Below, piece after piece: positions 15,101 through 23,278 of a DNA stretch of 27,171 nucleotides. Positions within the stretch are counted from its first letter, which is position 1, and the number at the start of each line of letters is the position of its first letter. The notes under the pieces are model-generated. The model did no database searches. It was given only the letters and a program-made list of their open reading frames with translations, and was not told where the DNA came from. The translations under genes and the position numbers were made by a program. The stretch is taken from the NCBI GenBank assembly GCA_964411125.1, contig CAYPJU010000083.1, forward strand, positions 1 through 27,171. Direction: 5' to 3'. Source of the DNA: JBFIHF01 sp964411125. Lineage in GTDB: Bacteria; Myxococcota_A; Bradymonadia; Bradymonadales; Bradymonadaceae.

Positions 15101-16732
15101 TCACTGCCCGTCGACCGGGCGACCGGCACGCGGCATCGTCACGAGGAACGATGCACCACGCTCTTCGGCGGGTGTCAACTGGATGTCGCCCCCGTGACGC
15201 AGCAAGAGAGACCGCACGATGGGAAGCCCCAACCCCGTCCCCCCCTCGTCTCGAGCGGTCGTGAAGAAGGACTGAAAGATCTTCTCGCGGTTCGCGAGCG
15301 AGATACCGGGGCCGTCGTCGGAGACGAGCAGTCGGATATCGCTGCCCCGGTCGTCGATGAGTTCGACCTTCACATCGGCGCTGCCGTGCTGCGCGGCGTT
15401 GTCGAAGAGGTTCGTGAAGACCGACTCGACCACGTCGCGCGCCATCGCCACCGGGAGAGATTTTGCCTCGCCGAGGTCGAGCCGAAGCTCGACCTTCGAG
15501 CGATCGGCGAGCTCGGGGAGCAGCTCCACGGCGTCGACCCAATCGGTCGTCGGCCGGAACACGTCCGCGCGCGCCAGCTCGAGCAGGCGCCGCACGAGCC
15601 GGTCCAGCCGCTCGGTGTCGTCGGCGATGATGCGGAGGAACTTCTCCCGGCGCTCGCTCGGCATCGTCTCGAAATGATCTTCGAGGAGTTCCACCGTCCC
15701 CTTGATCGACGCCAGCGGCGTCTTGAACTCGTGCGACACGTCGCGGGCGAAGGTGCGGATGTACTCGTTCCTCTCGTCGAGCGTTCGCGCCATGTTGGCG
15801 ATCGCCTCGGAGAGTTCCTCGAACTCGCGCGTCCCCGGCTTGTCGATGCGTCGCGTTCCCCCTCCCCCGGTCGCGGCAATGCGACGCGCCTGACGCATCA
15901 ATTGTCGGATCGGGCGCTGGATCGTGATGGTGGTCAGCATCGTCAGCATCGTCACCCCGAGCAGCAGCGTTCCCACGAGCCCGGCGAAGAGATCGCGACT
16001 CTCGTAGAGCGCCTGGGAGAGCTCGAGCGGCGGCTTGGAGAGCACCACGGCGCCAAAGACTCGGCGAACCCCCTGCGGCCCCTCCTCTTCCCACACGACG
16101 GGGGTCGCGACGAAGACGAGTACACGGCGACGGCGCGACAGCGATTCGAACCATGAGACGGGCTCGGCGGAATCGCGTTCGCGCAGCATCGTCACCACTT
16201 CGCCGAGGAGCGCGCGCTTGACCTCCTCGCGGTTTGCGACCGATCGAAACCCGTCGTGCCCGGTCGACGACACGACCGTGGCACGCCAGTCCATCACGGC
16301 GACAGTCGCCGGCGCGATCTCCTGCGTCCCATCGATGATGGGCGTCATGGCCGCCCCCGCGCCCCGCGCGAACGAATCGGGCGGCGCGGCCGGAATTGCA
16401 GGAGGCGCGGCCGGACGCACTCGCGTCGAGGTGACGTCGAGCCGCGGCGGAAAGGGACCGAGTTCCTCGTCGAATTTTTCGGGGAACGAGACCTCGGCCG
16501 GTAGCCCGTAGTCGGCGGGGTCGATCTCGTCGTAGCGCAGCCGCATCTCGACCTGATGGCGGTAGGTCGACGCCAGCACCGCGCCCTGCGCCAGCAGCGC
16601 CGCCTCCGTCTGACGAAGGAGTTCGTTGTCGTAGATTCGGAGGCCGGCCACCCCTGCGACCGGCAACATGAGGATGAAGAGGTTTACGACGAGCAGGATG
16701 GTTCGGATGCGTGGCCGCAGCGTCACGCGCAC
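15101..16732 (-). CDS. Membrane sensor histidine kinase with HAMP domain
   Basis: This 543-residue sensor kinase has one membrane helix at about 11-31, a periplasmic region of about 215 residues with a Pro/Ala-rich stretch (108-118), and a second helix at about 248-270. A HAMP region (IQRPIRQLMRQARRI) and a HisKA domain with DVSHEFKTPL (phospho-acceptor His334) follow. The ATPase domain has N box NLFDNAAQH (441-449), G1 DDGPGIS (472-478) and G2 GGTGLGL (497-503). It would phosphorylate the OmpR-type regulator encoded just upstream, whose end overlaps this start by 10 bases. General layout resembles CreC/stimulus-sensing kinases. The signal is not readable from the sequence; residues 140-240 may form a small PAS/Cache-like sensor. 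Confidence 0.92.
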   Translation of the reverse strand: MRVTLRPRIRTILLVVNLFILMLPVAGVAGLRIYDNELLRQTEAALLAQGAVLASTYRHQVEMRLRYDEIDPADYGLPAEVSFPEKFDEELGPFPPRLDVTSTRVRPAAPPAIPAAPPDSFARGAGAAMTPIIDGTQEIAPATVAVMDWRATVVSSTGHDGFRSVANREEVKRALLGEVVTMLRERDSAEPVSWFESLSRRRRVLVFVATPVVWEEEGPQGVRRVFGAVVLSKPPLELSQALYESRDLFAGLVGTLLLGVTMLTMLTTITIQRPIRQLMRQARRIAATGGGGTRRIDKPGTREFEELSEAIANMARTLDERNEYIRTFARDVSHEFKTPLASIKGTVELLEDHFETMPSERREKFLRIIADDTERLDRLVRRLLELARADVFRPTTDWVDAVELLPELADRSKVELRLDLGEAKSLPVAMARDVVESVFTNLFDNAAQHGSADVKVELIDDRGSDIRLLVSDDGPGISLANREKIFQSFFTTARDEGGTGLGLPIVRSLLLRHGGDIQLTPAEERGASFLVTMPRAGRPVDGQ

Positions 16733-17409
16733 TCTCCGAGTTTGTAACCGACCCCGTGCACCGTCTCGATCGGGTCCGCGCCGAACTCGCCGAACTTCTT
16801 TCGCAGGTGCCGGACGTGGCTGTCGATCGTGCGCTCGCTGACGATGCCGTCGGTCATGAGCTCACCACGGCTGAAGACCTTGCCCGGATAGCCGATCATT
16901 CGCTTCACGATGCCGAACTCCGTCTTGGTGAGTTCGATCTCCTGGTCACCGTAGAATGCCTTGTACCGCACGGGATCGATCGTGAGCCGCCCGTGGCTCA
17001 ACTGATTCGAATCCTGCTCGCCCGTCGGAGTCGACTCGGCGGACGCCATGCGGCGGAAGATCGCCTTGATCCGGGCGACGAGCTCGCGCGGTGAGAACGG
17101 CTTCGTGACGTAGTCGTCGCCCCCCAGTTCGAGGCCGAGGACGCGGTCGATCTCGTCGTCGCGCGAGGAAAGGAAAATGATCGGTACCGACGACTTCGCG
17201 CGAATCGCGCGGCAGACGTCGTTGCCGTCCATCTCGGGCATCATGATGTCGAGGACGACCAGATCGGGATCGGTCGCGTCGAAGACGTCCAGGGCGTCGC
17301 GACCGTCCTTCGCCTCGGCGACCTCGAACCCTGCTTGCTCGACCGCGAACGTGACGACCTCCCGCAGATGCGGGTCGTCGTCCACGACCAGGATGCGCTG
17401 CTTCCCCAT
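16723..17409 (-). CDS. OmpR/PhoB-family response regulator
   Basis: This 228-residue protein has an N-terminal receiver domain with the acidic pair DDD (about 10-12), phospho-acceptor Asp54 (VVLDIMMPEMDG), the Thr/Ser position FLSSRD and Lys103 (YVTKPF). A linker of about 25 residues leads to a C-terminal winged-helix DNA-binding domain (ELTKTEFGIVKRM, SERTIDSHVRHLRKKFG, GVGYKLG). I choose the ATG at 17409 with GGAG 7 bases upstream; a longer TTG start at 17442 would fall inside the predicted -10 box. It is the first gene of a two-gene operon with the sensor kinase. Target genes are unknown; the large intergenic region upstream may include its own binding sites. Confidence 0.93.
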   Translation of the reverse strand: MGKQRILVVDDDPHLREVVTFAVEQAGFEVAEAKDGRDALDVFDATDPDLVVLDIMMPEMDGNDVCRAIRAKSSVPIIFLSSRDDEIDRVLGLELGGDDYVTKPFSPRELVARIKAIFRRMASAESTPTGEQDSNQLSHGRLTIDPVRYKAFYGDQEIELTKTEFGIVKRMIGYPGKVFSRGELMTDGIVSERTIDSHVRHLRKKFGEFGADPIETVHGVGYKLGECA

Positions 17410-17437
17410 CTCGTCACTCCGGAAATCGAATCGTTCG

Positions 17438-17467
17438 ATCAAACCAGTTCACCGCTGTGGATGTCAA
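17438..17467 (-). promoter_or_regulatory. Candidate sigma-70 promoter of the two-component operon
   Basis: The minus strand has perfect TTGACA (17467-17462), 18 bases, and TTTGAT (17443-17438). It predicts a start of transcription near 17431 and a leader of about 20 bases to the ATG at 17409, which supports that start codon. Confidence 0.55.
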
Positions 17468-17681
17468 TCATCGGGGCACATCGGCCCCAGAGAAGTCGTC
17501 GAGGTACGTGAACCGGTATCTGTCGGGATGTCGGCCGTATCTGTCAGTGTGTGGGTTGACGAAACCACGCACCTCGACTGCGGGGATGATGCCGTACCCC
17601 CTTGCACTTCCGATGGCGCGCGCGCGGAACCTGCGAGGAATCCGCGTCCAAAACCCGTGCAGATTGCAAGAGAGCACCTCG

Positions 17682-17892
17682 AACCGCAGCGCGGCGCTCC
17701 ATCGCCGCGAACCGCGGCGCGAACCGTGGCGCGGCGCTCCGTCGCCGCGAACCATGGCCCGGCGCTCCGTCGTCGCGAAGACGTGGCGCGGCGCTCCGTC
17801 GCCGCGAAGACGTGGCGCGGCGCTCCGTCGCCGCGAAGACGTGGCGCGGCGCTCCGTCGCCGCGAACCGTGGCGCGGCGCTCTTGCGAATCC
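17682..17892. repeat. Tandem array of 28-29 bp hairpin-forming repeats
   Basis: The core GGCGCTCCGTCGCCGCGAA recurs with cores starting at 17694, 17734, 17762, 17791, 17820 and 17849, plus a diverged last copy at 17877. The central units are spaced exactly 29 bases and are nearly identical. Each full unit holds the perfect inverted repeat CGCGGCG / CGCCGCG around a CTCCGT loop. There are no variable spacers, so it is not a CRISPR array. Confidence 0.9.
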
Positions 17893-18197
17893 GCCCGTCG
17901 CCAGCGGGCCGACCACTCCCCGGTGAACGATTCCGAAAAAAACACACCCCTCACTCACCCGCATGAAACCTTGGAATGAGCACGTTTTTAAAAAAATCCT
18001 GCAACGGAGCCGCGCCGCTGTCGATAACGAGTATGTAGCTGGCGCTCCGAGTCGACCGGAGGGCGGGCCCTTCGTTCGCGCGCGGAGGGCCTTCGTTCCC
18101 TTCGACTGACGAGTGGCGCTGGTTGCCGAAGCCTATCGGTGACCGTTGGTCGCGGGGGTGGGGGGCGGCCGACGGTCGCTGGTAGGCGGGCCCGTAG

Positions 18198-18223
18198 GGC
18201 GCGCGACTTTCGGGTCGCGCGCC
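18198..18223. other. Strong isolated hairpin (10-bp stem)
   Basis: GGCGCGCGAC and GTCGCGCGCC pair perfectly around a TTTCGG loop, followed by TTT. It lies upstream of the GAF gene and downstream of no annotated gene on the plus strand, so a leader attenuator or the end of an unannotated RNA is more likely than an ordinary operon terminator. Confidence 0.5.
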
Positions 18224-18304
18224 TTTCAGGCCCCGAGAGCAGTAGGACGTTTCATCGAGTTTCGTAACAGATAGAGCTTTTCGACCACAGACCAGGAGAT
18301 GCCT

Positions 18305-18319
18305 ATGAAACATCATTAG
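18305..18319 (+). other. Minimal reading frame MKHH with ribosome site
   Basis: AGGAG lies 6 bases before ATG AAA CAT CAT TAG, followed at once by TGA. Just downstream (18322-18361) CGCGCC/GGCGCG encloses an inner AGCCCG/CGGGCT hairpin. This could be a leader peptide, or chance; no longer in-frame gene follows. Confidence 0.3.
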
Positions 18320-18772
18320 TGACGCGCCACGGCGAAGCCCGCACATATTCGGGCTCGGCGCGTTGCGAGGAGGTCGGGCACCGCCCCCCCTCCGCCCGAA
18401 CGGTTCGGGAACCGGCCGAGGGCAAGGAAGCTGCGCGAACGCTTCCCCCCGACGAAACGGAACGAGCCAACCACCGACGCCGACCGACCCTTGGTCGACC
18501 CGGTGGCCACAGTCTTCGCGGCGGAGACAATTGCCCTCCCCGCCCAAAAAATCTGCCGACAGGTCGGCGGAAGAGCAGTTCTCTGTTCCTTTCGCGCGGG
18601 CCGGCGAGGACGGCACCGCTCTGCCCGCGACGTCGGGGTGCGGGTCTGCGCGGAGGGAGGATCCGTTCTGCGCGCACCACGGGGGCCCGTCCCCCGGGAC
18701 CGCCACGGGCCGCGCGACCGGATTCTCGGGGAGCGATGGAAAACCCACGACCGTCGTGGTACGGGGTCCATC

Positions 18773-20428
18773 ATGAAGGAATCGATCAAAACCAATGGGC
18801 CCGCGCAGTTCGCGCACGCCGAAGTCGAAGTACTCGCCTTTCATCTCCACCGTTTCGTCGCCCGGTGGCTCGATCACGCCGGCCTCGAAAAGGTATGGGT
18901 TACGGTCGGGTACGAGCACTCCGTCATGCCACCAGTCGTCGTCGAGGTCTCGGTGCGGGACACGAAGATCGTGTCACCGCGATGGTCGTGGGAAGGTCTG
19001 GTCACCGAGTTTCATCGGGGTACCGACGAGATTGCGGTGGAGGGGACGGACCCCGCGTACGCATACCCACTCGCCGAGCCGAGCGCCGACGGCATCCCGA
19101 CTCTGCTGGGCTTCGCGGTGGTCGGCCATGCCCTGGCGGCGGCGGACCGGGCGGAGCTCGAGGTTCATCTCTGCGAGGGGATCCGGGCTTCGCGCCGGAA
19201 CGGTCTGCGCCTCTTCTTCGACTCGTGCGACGAAGCAGACATGAAGGGCCTGCTCTACGCGATGTTGGACCGCGTCCCCTCGTGGACCGGTTGCGACGTC
19301 GCGAGCGCTGTCATTCTGGCGCATTCGCTCGAAGCGATGCACGCCGAAGACGCCCACGAGAGCGAATTCTACGTCATGGCGGAGAGGCTCTACATCGAGG
19401 GTGACGCCGAAGAATCTCCCCGACTGGTCGGGATGCAGATCGACACTCGAGACGACATTCGGACGGTCATCGACGCTGCGATCGCTATGAATCAGACCGA
19501 TCCCGAGCCGCGTGTCCGTCGTTTTCGTCGAACGACCGATGGTTACGTCGACGCCGACGGGGAACGCGCGGTGAGTATCGGTTCGGTGGGAGGCCGCCCC
19601 GACGATGCTTTGAGCCTCGTCGTCCCGCTGGTGATCGATGGGGATGAGAACGAGCTGCTCGGCTTTCTCTGCCTCGCGTTCACGGGGAGCGAAGCGATCC
19701 CGCGTTCGGTCGAAGAGGTTCTGGAAGACCTCGCGGTGCGCCTCGCCGACGTGCTGCGGTACTCGCCGCTGTATACGTTGAGCGCACGCAAGCTTCGGCT
19801 GGTCCGGCGAATCCGCCAGGCCTGCGAAGCCCACGTGACGCGCGAGAGCACTCCCGACGAGCTGATCGAAGCGGTCGTCGCGCTGGTGCGTGACACGGCG
19901 GACGTGCCGGCGTTCTCCATTGGCTTCTTGCAGCAATCCGACGACCGCGGCCGCACGCTGGTCTTCCCGACGTCGTTCGGGTGGACGCAGTTCGACTCGA
20001 TCGACCTACCGGTCGACGTGACGGACGACGAGCTCGTCGACAGCGGCGTGGCATCGCTGGCGGTGCGACTCGGTCGCGGAATCGTCCTCGCCGGTGGCCG
20101 GGCCATGGACGATCACGCGGAGTTCAAAAACTACCTCTGGGTCAACGAAACGACGGGGGAGATTTGCGACTCGCGCGCCCCCGCCTGCCCGAGCGTGGAA
20201 TCGGATCCCAACTGGGTGCGGCTCGGGCGGTACTACAAGCCTGCGCGCGCCGGGGCGTATGCGACGGTCGCTCATCCGATCATGTTCGACGGCGAGCCGC
20301 TCGGAGTGGTCGCGCTGGAAGTCGACCGCGACACCAACTGGTACTGGTGGACGGGTTATGGCGGGCAGTTGCTCTGGGAGCTGGTCGCTTCGGAGCTGGC
20401 GTTCGCCTTCCGAATCCTCGGGGCTTGA
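18773..20428 (+). CDS. GAF-domain-like protein of unknown function
   Basis: This 551-residue soluble protein starts at the ATG at 18773 with GGGG 6 bases upstream; the upstream extension reads like non-coding DNA. No signal peptide or membrane helix is seen. It appears to contain two or three GAF-like units. One spans about 160-330 (closing strands LVVPLVIDGDENELLGFLCLAF and a helix VEEVLEDLAVRLADVL). Another spans about 345-550 (AHPIMFDGEPLGVVALEVDRD, then a Trp-rich end). A shorter related stretch at about 105-145 may end a first unit. The linker helix 335-355 (LSARKLRLVRRIRQACEAH) resembles those between sensor domains. No kinase, cyclase, phosphodiesterase or DNA-binding output domain follows. 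It sits first in a run with a transporter and a surface lipoprotein. The GAF call is moderate. Confidence 0.82.
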   Translation: MKESIKTNGPAQFAHAEVEVLAFHLHRFVARWLDHAGLEKVWVTVGYEHSVMPPVVVEVSVRDTKIVSPRWSWEGLVTEFHRGTDEIAVEGTDPAYAYPLAEPSADGIPTLLGFAVVGHALAAADRAELEVHLCEGIRASRRNGLRLFFDSCDEADMKGLLYAMLDRVPSWTGCDVASAVILAHSLEAMHAEDAHESEFYVMAERLYIEGDAEESPRLVGMQIDTRDDIRTVIDAAIAMNQTDPEPRVRRFRRTTDGYVDADGERAVSIGSVGGRPDDALSLVVPLVIDGDENELLGFLCLAFTGSEAIPRSVEEVLEDLAVRLADVLRYSPLYTLSARKLRLVRRIRQACEAHVTRESTPDELIEAVVALVRDTADVPAFSIGFLQQSDDRGRTLVFPTSFGWTQFDSIDLPVDVTDDELVDSGVASLAVRLGRGIVLAGGRAMDDHAEFKNYLWVNETTGEICDSRAPACPSVESDPNWVRLGRYYKPARAGAYATVAHPIMFDGEPLGVVALEVDRDTNWYWWTGYGGQLLWELVASELAFAFRILGA

Positions 20429-20431
20429 TGC

Positions 20432-21325
20432 GTGGGTGAGCTTGCCGCGCTCTGCGCATCCGCGTGCTGGGCAGTCGCCAGCATCATCTTCACGACACTG
20501 AGTCAGCGCTACGGCGCGATGCTCATGAACACGCTGAAGTGTGTCATCGCACTCGCGATGATGTTCGTGACGCTCGCAATCCTCGAGGGAACGCTGTGGC
20601 CGGCTTTGAATGACACCGAGCTCACGGCGCTGGTCGCGAGCGGTCTCATCGGCCTCACGATCGGCGATACCGCGTTTTTCAGCGCGTTGACGCGGATCGG
20701 CCCACGACGTGCGCTCCTCCTGATGGCACTCGTCCCCCCCACCACGGCGGTCCTGGCTTGGCCATTCCTCGGAGAAGCCGTCACCCTGCCGATGACGCTG
20801 GGGATGGCACTCACGGTGGGCGGCGTGGTGTGGGTGGTTCGCGAACGAGTCCCCACCGTCGACGAGACCCCCGACGAGACGACGACGGCAGAGGCGATCG
20901 GAGTGGTGTTCGGCCTCGTCGCGGTGTTGTGCCAGTCGCTCGGTAACGTGCTGACGAAGTCGGCATCGGCGGAGATATCGGCGATCGCGATCAGCGTGGT
21001 GCGCGTGTCGGCCGGGGCGCTCGGTCTTCTCGCCTTCCTGACGATTCGAGGTCGGTTGAAGACTGTCGTCGACCCTTTCCGTGAGAAGAAATCTGCCGCC
21101 ACGCTGGTGTTCGCGACGCTGCTCGGAACGTACCTCGGAATCTGGTTGCTCAACACCGGCCTGAAGTACACCTCACACACCGGGGTCGCGGCGACATTGT
21201 CCTCGACGAGCCCGATCTGGATCTTGCCTCTCGCCTGGCTGGTGCTCGGCGAACGGCTGTCGATTCGCGCGATCGCGGGAGCGTGCGTGGCGGTGGCCGG
21301 CGTTGCCGTGCTCTTCGCGTTCTGA
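20432..21325 (+). CDS. EamA-family (DMT superfamily) transporter
   Basis: This 297-residue inner-membrane protein has about ten hydrophobic helices arranged as two EamA repeats (about 1-135 and 155-297), with the typical GDTAFFSALTRIGPRRALLLMALVP-like segment around 80-105 and a matching TGVAATLSSTSPIWILPLAWLVLGE segment in the second half. A charged loop (about 138-155) joins the halves. Start is a GTG three bases after the stop of the GAF gene. It probably exports or imports a small metabolite; the substrate cannot be read. The next gene begins 6 bases after its stop, so the three genes are likely one transcript. Confidence 0.9.
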   Translation: MGELAALCASACWAVASIIFTTLSQRYGAMLMNTLKCVIALAMMFVTLAILEGTLWPALNDTELTALVASGLIGLTIGDTAFFSALTRIGPRRALLLMALVPPTTAVLAWPFLGEAVTLPMTLGMALTVGGVVWVVRERVPTVDETPDETTTAEAIGVVFGLVAVLCQSLGNVLTKSASAEISAIAISVVRVSAGALGLLAFLTIRGRLKTVVDPFREKKSAATLVFATLLGTYLGIWLLNTGLKYTSHTGVAATLSSTSPIWILPLAWLVLGERLSIRAIAGACVAVAGVAVLFAF

Positions 21326-21331
21326 ATCGCT

Positions 21332-23278
21332 ATGCTCGCCGCAATGTCTCTTCGCCCCTCCATCTTCTGGTTGATCTGTGCAGCGTTCGTGGTCGTCGGC
21401 TGCAACGACCGTACACGTGACCCCGGGGGAGTCACGAACCCGGGGACGCGGGGCGACGAAGATGCTGATGCGGGCGAAGCAGAAGCTCCGGTTCGCGCAC
21501 TATGCGTTCCGCGGTCGCGGCGATGCATCACCGAAAACAGTCCACTCTTCGACGAGTGCGCGTCGGACGGTGCCTCTTTCGTTCGCGGTGCGTGCGACGA
21601 CGGCGAGGTGTGCCGCGAGAGCGGTTGTGTCCCGTTCACTTGCGTTCCCGACCGGCCTCTCTGCGTGGGGCCGACGACTTCGGCTTCTTGTGACACCGAC
21701 GGGGCCTCGGTCTACGACCTCGTGGACTGCGAAGGAGACACGGTCTGTCTGGGGGGCGCATGCGTGGACCGCTGTGCACAGGCCGCTGGAACGCGCAGCT
21801 ACATCGGATGCGACTACGTCGCGGACGACCTCCCCAACATCGTCCCCAACACCGCCTTCGGGGTGGTGGTCGCCAACACGGACCCGCTGGTGTCGTCGAC
21901 CGTCCGGCTCACGTCGCTGTCGGGTGGTGCCGTCGCGCTGAGGGAGCGCGCGGTCCTGCAGCCGGGCTCGGGCTACGCGTTCGGCGAGCCGACCGCGGTG
22001 GAGTCGAGACTCTTCCTCAACGATGGGACAGACGTGCCGATCGAATCGACCGAGACGATTCTTCCGCCGGGAGCGTCAGCGGTCTTCCTGCCGATGCCCG
22101 GCTCGGTTCGGCTCACGTCTTCGCGGCCGGTCGTCGCGTATCAGTTCAACCCGTACTGCTGCAATTTCACGGCGTCGAACGACGCGAGCCTCCTACTCCC
22201 CGTTGCGACGTGGTCGACTCGCTACCGAGTGGCCGGGTATCCGGCATGGGCATCGGGAGGCGAAGGTGACGTGCAGCAAGCCTACGTTCGAGTCGTCGCG
22301 GTCGAAGCGTCGGACGTCGAAGTCGACTCCCCCGTCCCCCTCTTGCTCGATGACGTAGGCGAGCCGTCGCGCACGCATTCGTTTTCGCTGTCCGCGGGTG
22401 GGTTCGCGACCCTGACGACTGCGATCGGGCCTGAGGGGATGGGGTCGCGCGAGGCGGACCTCTCCGGGACAGTGGTCGAGTCATCGGCCCCGGTGGGCGT
22501 CTTCGTGGGTCATCCCTGCACCTTCGTACCGCAGGACAAGTGGGCTTGTGATCATCTGGAAGAGTCCGTGTTGCCGTCGCAGACGCTGGGGGAACGCTAC
22601 GTGCTTTCCCCGGTGTTGCGACGATCCTCGGACGTCGCAGGCTCGGACGTCAGTGAGGCTACCTACTGGCGGATCGTCGCAGACGAAGCTGCCGAGATCG
22701 AATTCGAACCGCCCCTCGCCGACGTCACGATCGTGACTCCGTCCGCGCCGTCGTCGCAGAGTTGTGCGTCGTTGGTCGGGGACAATGGATTGCTGCAACT
22801 CGACGAAGGGGAAGTCTGTGAGCTCGGGCTGAAGGTGCCGGTCTCCATCCTCAGTCGGGGGACCGTTGCGGTGGTCGGCGTGATCTCCGGCCACCAGTCG
22901 ACTGGCACTCGAGCGTTCGGGCAGCGCGCCGGTGACCCTTCCCTCTTTCAGCTCGGCCCGGTCGAGCAATTTCGGTCGGACTATTCGTTCGTGAACCCGC
23001 CGACCTTCGCCGACACGTACGTGACGGTGACGGCCCCTCCCGGGGCTCCGGTGACGCTCGACGGACGCTCGATTCGTCAGGACGCGCGCCTCGACCGGCG
23101 GACCACGTCGCTCGACGGAACCGAGTGGGAAGTCTTCACCGTGGAGCTCGAGCCGGGAGCGCACCGCATCGCGGCGGACCTGCCGATCGGAATCGTGGTG
23201 TACGCATACGACGACTACGTGAGCTACGCGTTCACCGGCGGGCTCGACCTGTTGCCGAAGGGCGCCGTGCGACCATGA
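21332..23278 (+). CDS. Lipoprotein with IgGFc-binding-like domain
   Basis: This is a 648-residue lipoprotein with lipobox VVGC (Cys at 24); an alternative ATG at 21344 would shorten it by four residues, and neither start has a clear ribosome site. Residues about 50-155 are cysteine-rich (roughly 18 Cys in two similar blocks such as CDDGEVCRESGC and CEGDTVCLGGAC), like EGF-type spacers. From about 160 to the end it matches the IgGFc-binding N-terminal domain found in many myxobacterial surface proteins: YIGCDYVADDLPN, RPVVAYQFNPYCC, GDPSLFQLGPVEQFR, and the ending GIVVYAYDDYVSYAFTGGLDL. It is likely exposed at the surface and adhesive, but no ligand is known. Its last 47 bases overlap the convergent gene at 23232. 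Confidence 0.88.
   Translation: MLAAMSLRPSIFWLICAAFVVVGCNDRTRDPGGVTNPGTRGDEDADAGEAEAPVRALCVPRSRRCITENSPLFDECASDGASFVRGACDDGEVCRESGCVPFTCVPDRPLCVGPTTSASCDTDGASVYDLVDCEGDTVCLGGACVDRCAQAAGTRSYIGCDYVADDLPNIVPNTAFGVVVANTDPLVSSTVRLTSLSGGAVALRERAVLQPGSGYAFGEPTAVESRLFLNDGTDVPIESTETILPPGASAVFLPMPGSVRLTSSRPVVAYQFNPYCCNFTASNDASLLLPVATWSTRYRVAGYPAWASGGEGDVQQAYVRVVAVEASDVEVDSPVPLLLDDVGEPSRTHSFSLSAGGFATLTTAIGPEGMGSREADLSGTVVESSAPVGVFVGHPCTFVPQDKWACDHLEESVLPSQTLGERYVLSPVLRRSSDVAGSDVSEATYWRIVADEAAEIEFEPPLADVTIVTPSAPSSQSCASLVGDNGLLQLDEGEVCELGLKVPVSILSRGTVAVVGVISGHQSTGTRAFGQRAGDPSLFQLGPVEQFRSDYSFVNPPTFADTYVTVTAPPGAPVTLDGRSIRQDARLDRRTTSLDGTEWEVFTVELEPGAHRIAADLPIGIVVYAYDDYVSYAFTGGLDLLPKGAVRP

Larger units (their letters stand above)
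17468..18772. other. Large divergent intergenic region without a convincing gene
   Basis: About 1.3 kb lies between two divergent operons. The reading frames that cross it are rich in Arg, Pro, Ser, Ala and Gly and show no family motif; those at 17680-17900 only translate a tandem repeat whose 28-29 base period shifts frame at each unit. Contents I can support are the hairpin repeat array (17682-17892), an A/T-rich patch at 17930-17998, a strong hairpin at 18198-18223, a four-codon reading frame with a ribosome site followed by a two-step hairpin (18292-18361), and a short perfect palindromic pairing near 18560 (GCCGAC-AG-GTCGGC). No tRNA- or rRNA-like sequence was recognised. A non-coding RNA is possible. 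Confidence 0.55.

Noticed and set aside
17682..17892. Possible CRISPR array
   Set aside because: Units are contiguous, nearly identical and palindromic, with no unique spacers; no cas gene is in the window.
17464..17979. Several overlapping frames on both strands through the hairpin array, which could be taken for repeat proteins
   Set aside because: The 28-29 base period is not a multiple of three, so every frame gives the same Arg/Ala-rich pattern; no ribosome site or family motif supports a gene.
18319..18772. 5' extensions of the GAF gene and a second plus frame in the leader
   Set aside because: Composition is Arg/Pro-rich and unlike the gene; the ATG at 18773 has a ribosome-like GGGG and begins the part with regular secondary structure.
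17951..18919. 322-codon minus-strand frame
   Set aside because: It overlaps the start of the GAF gene, has skewed Pro/Arg/Gly composition and no recognisable domain or ribosome site.
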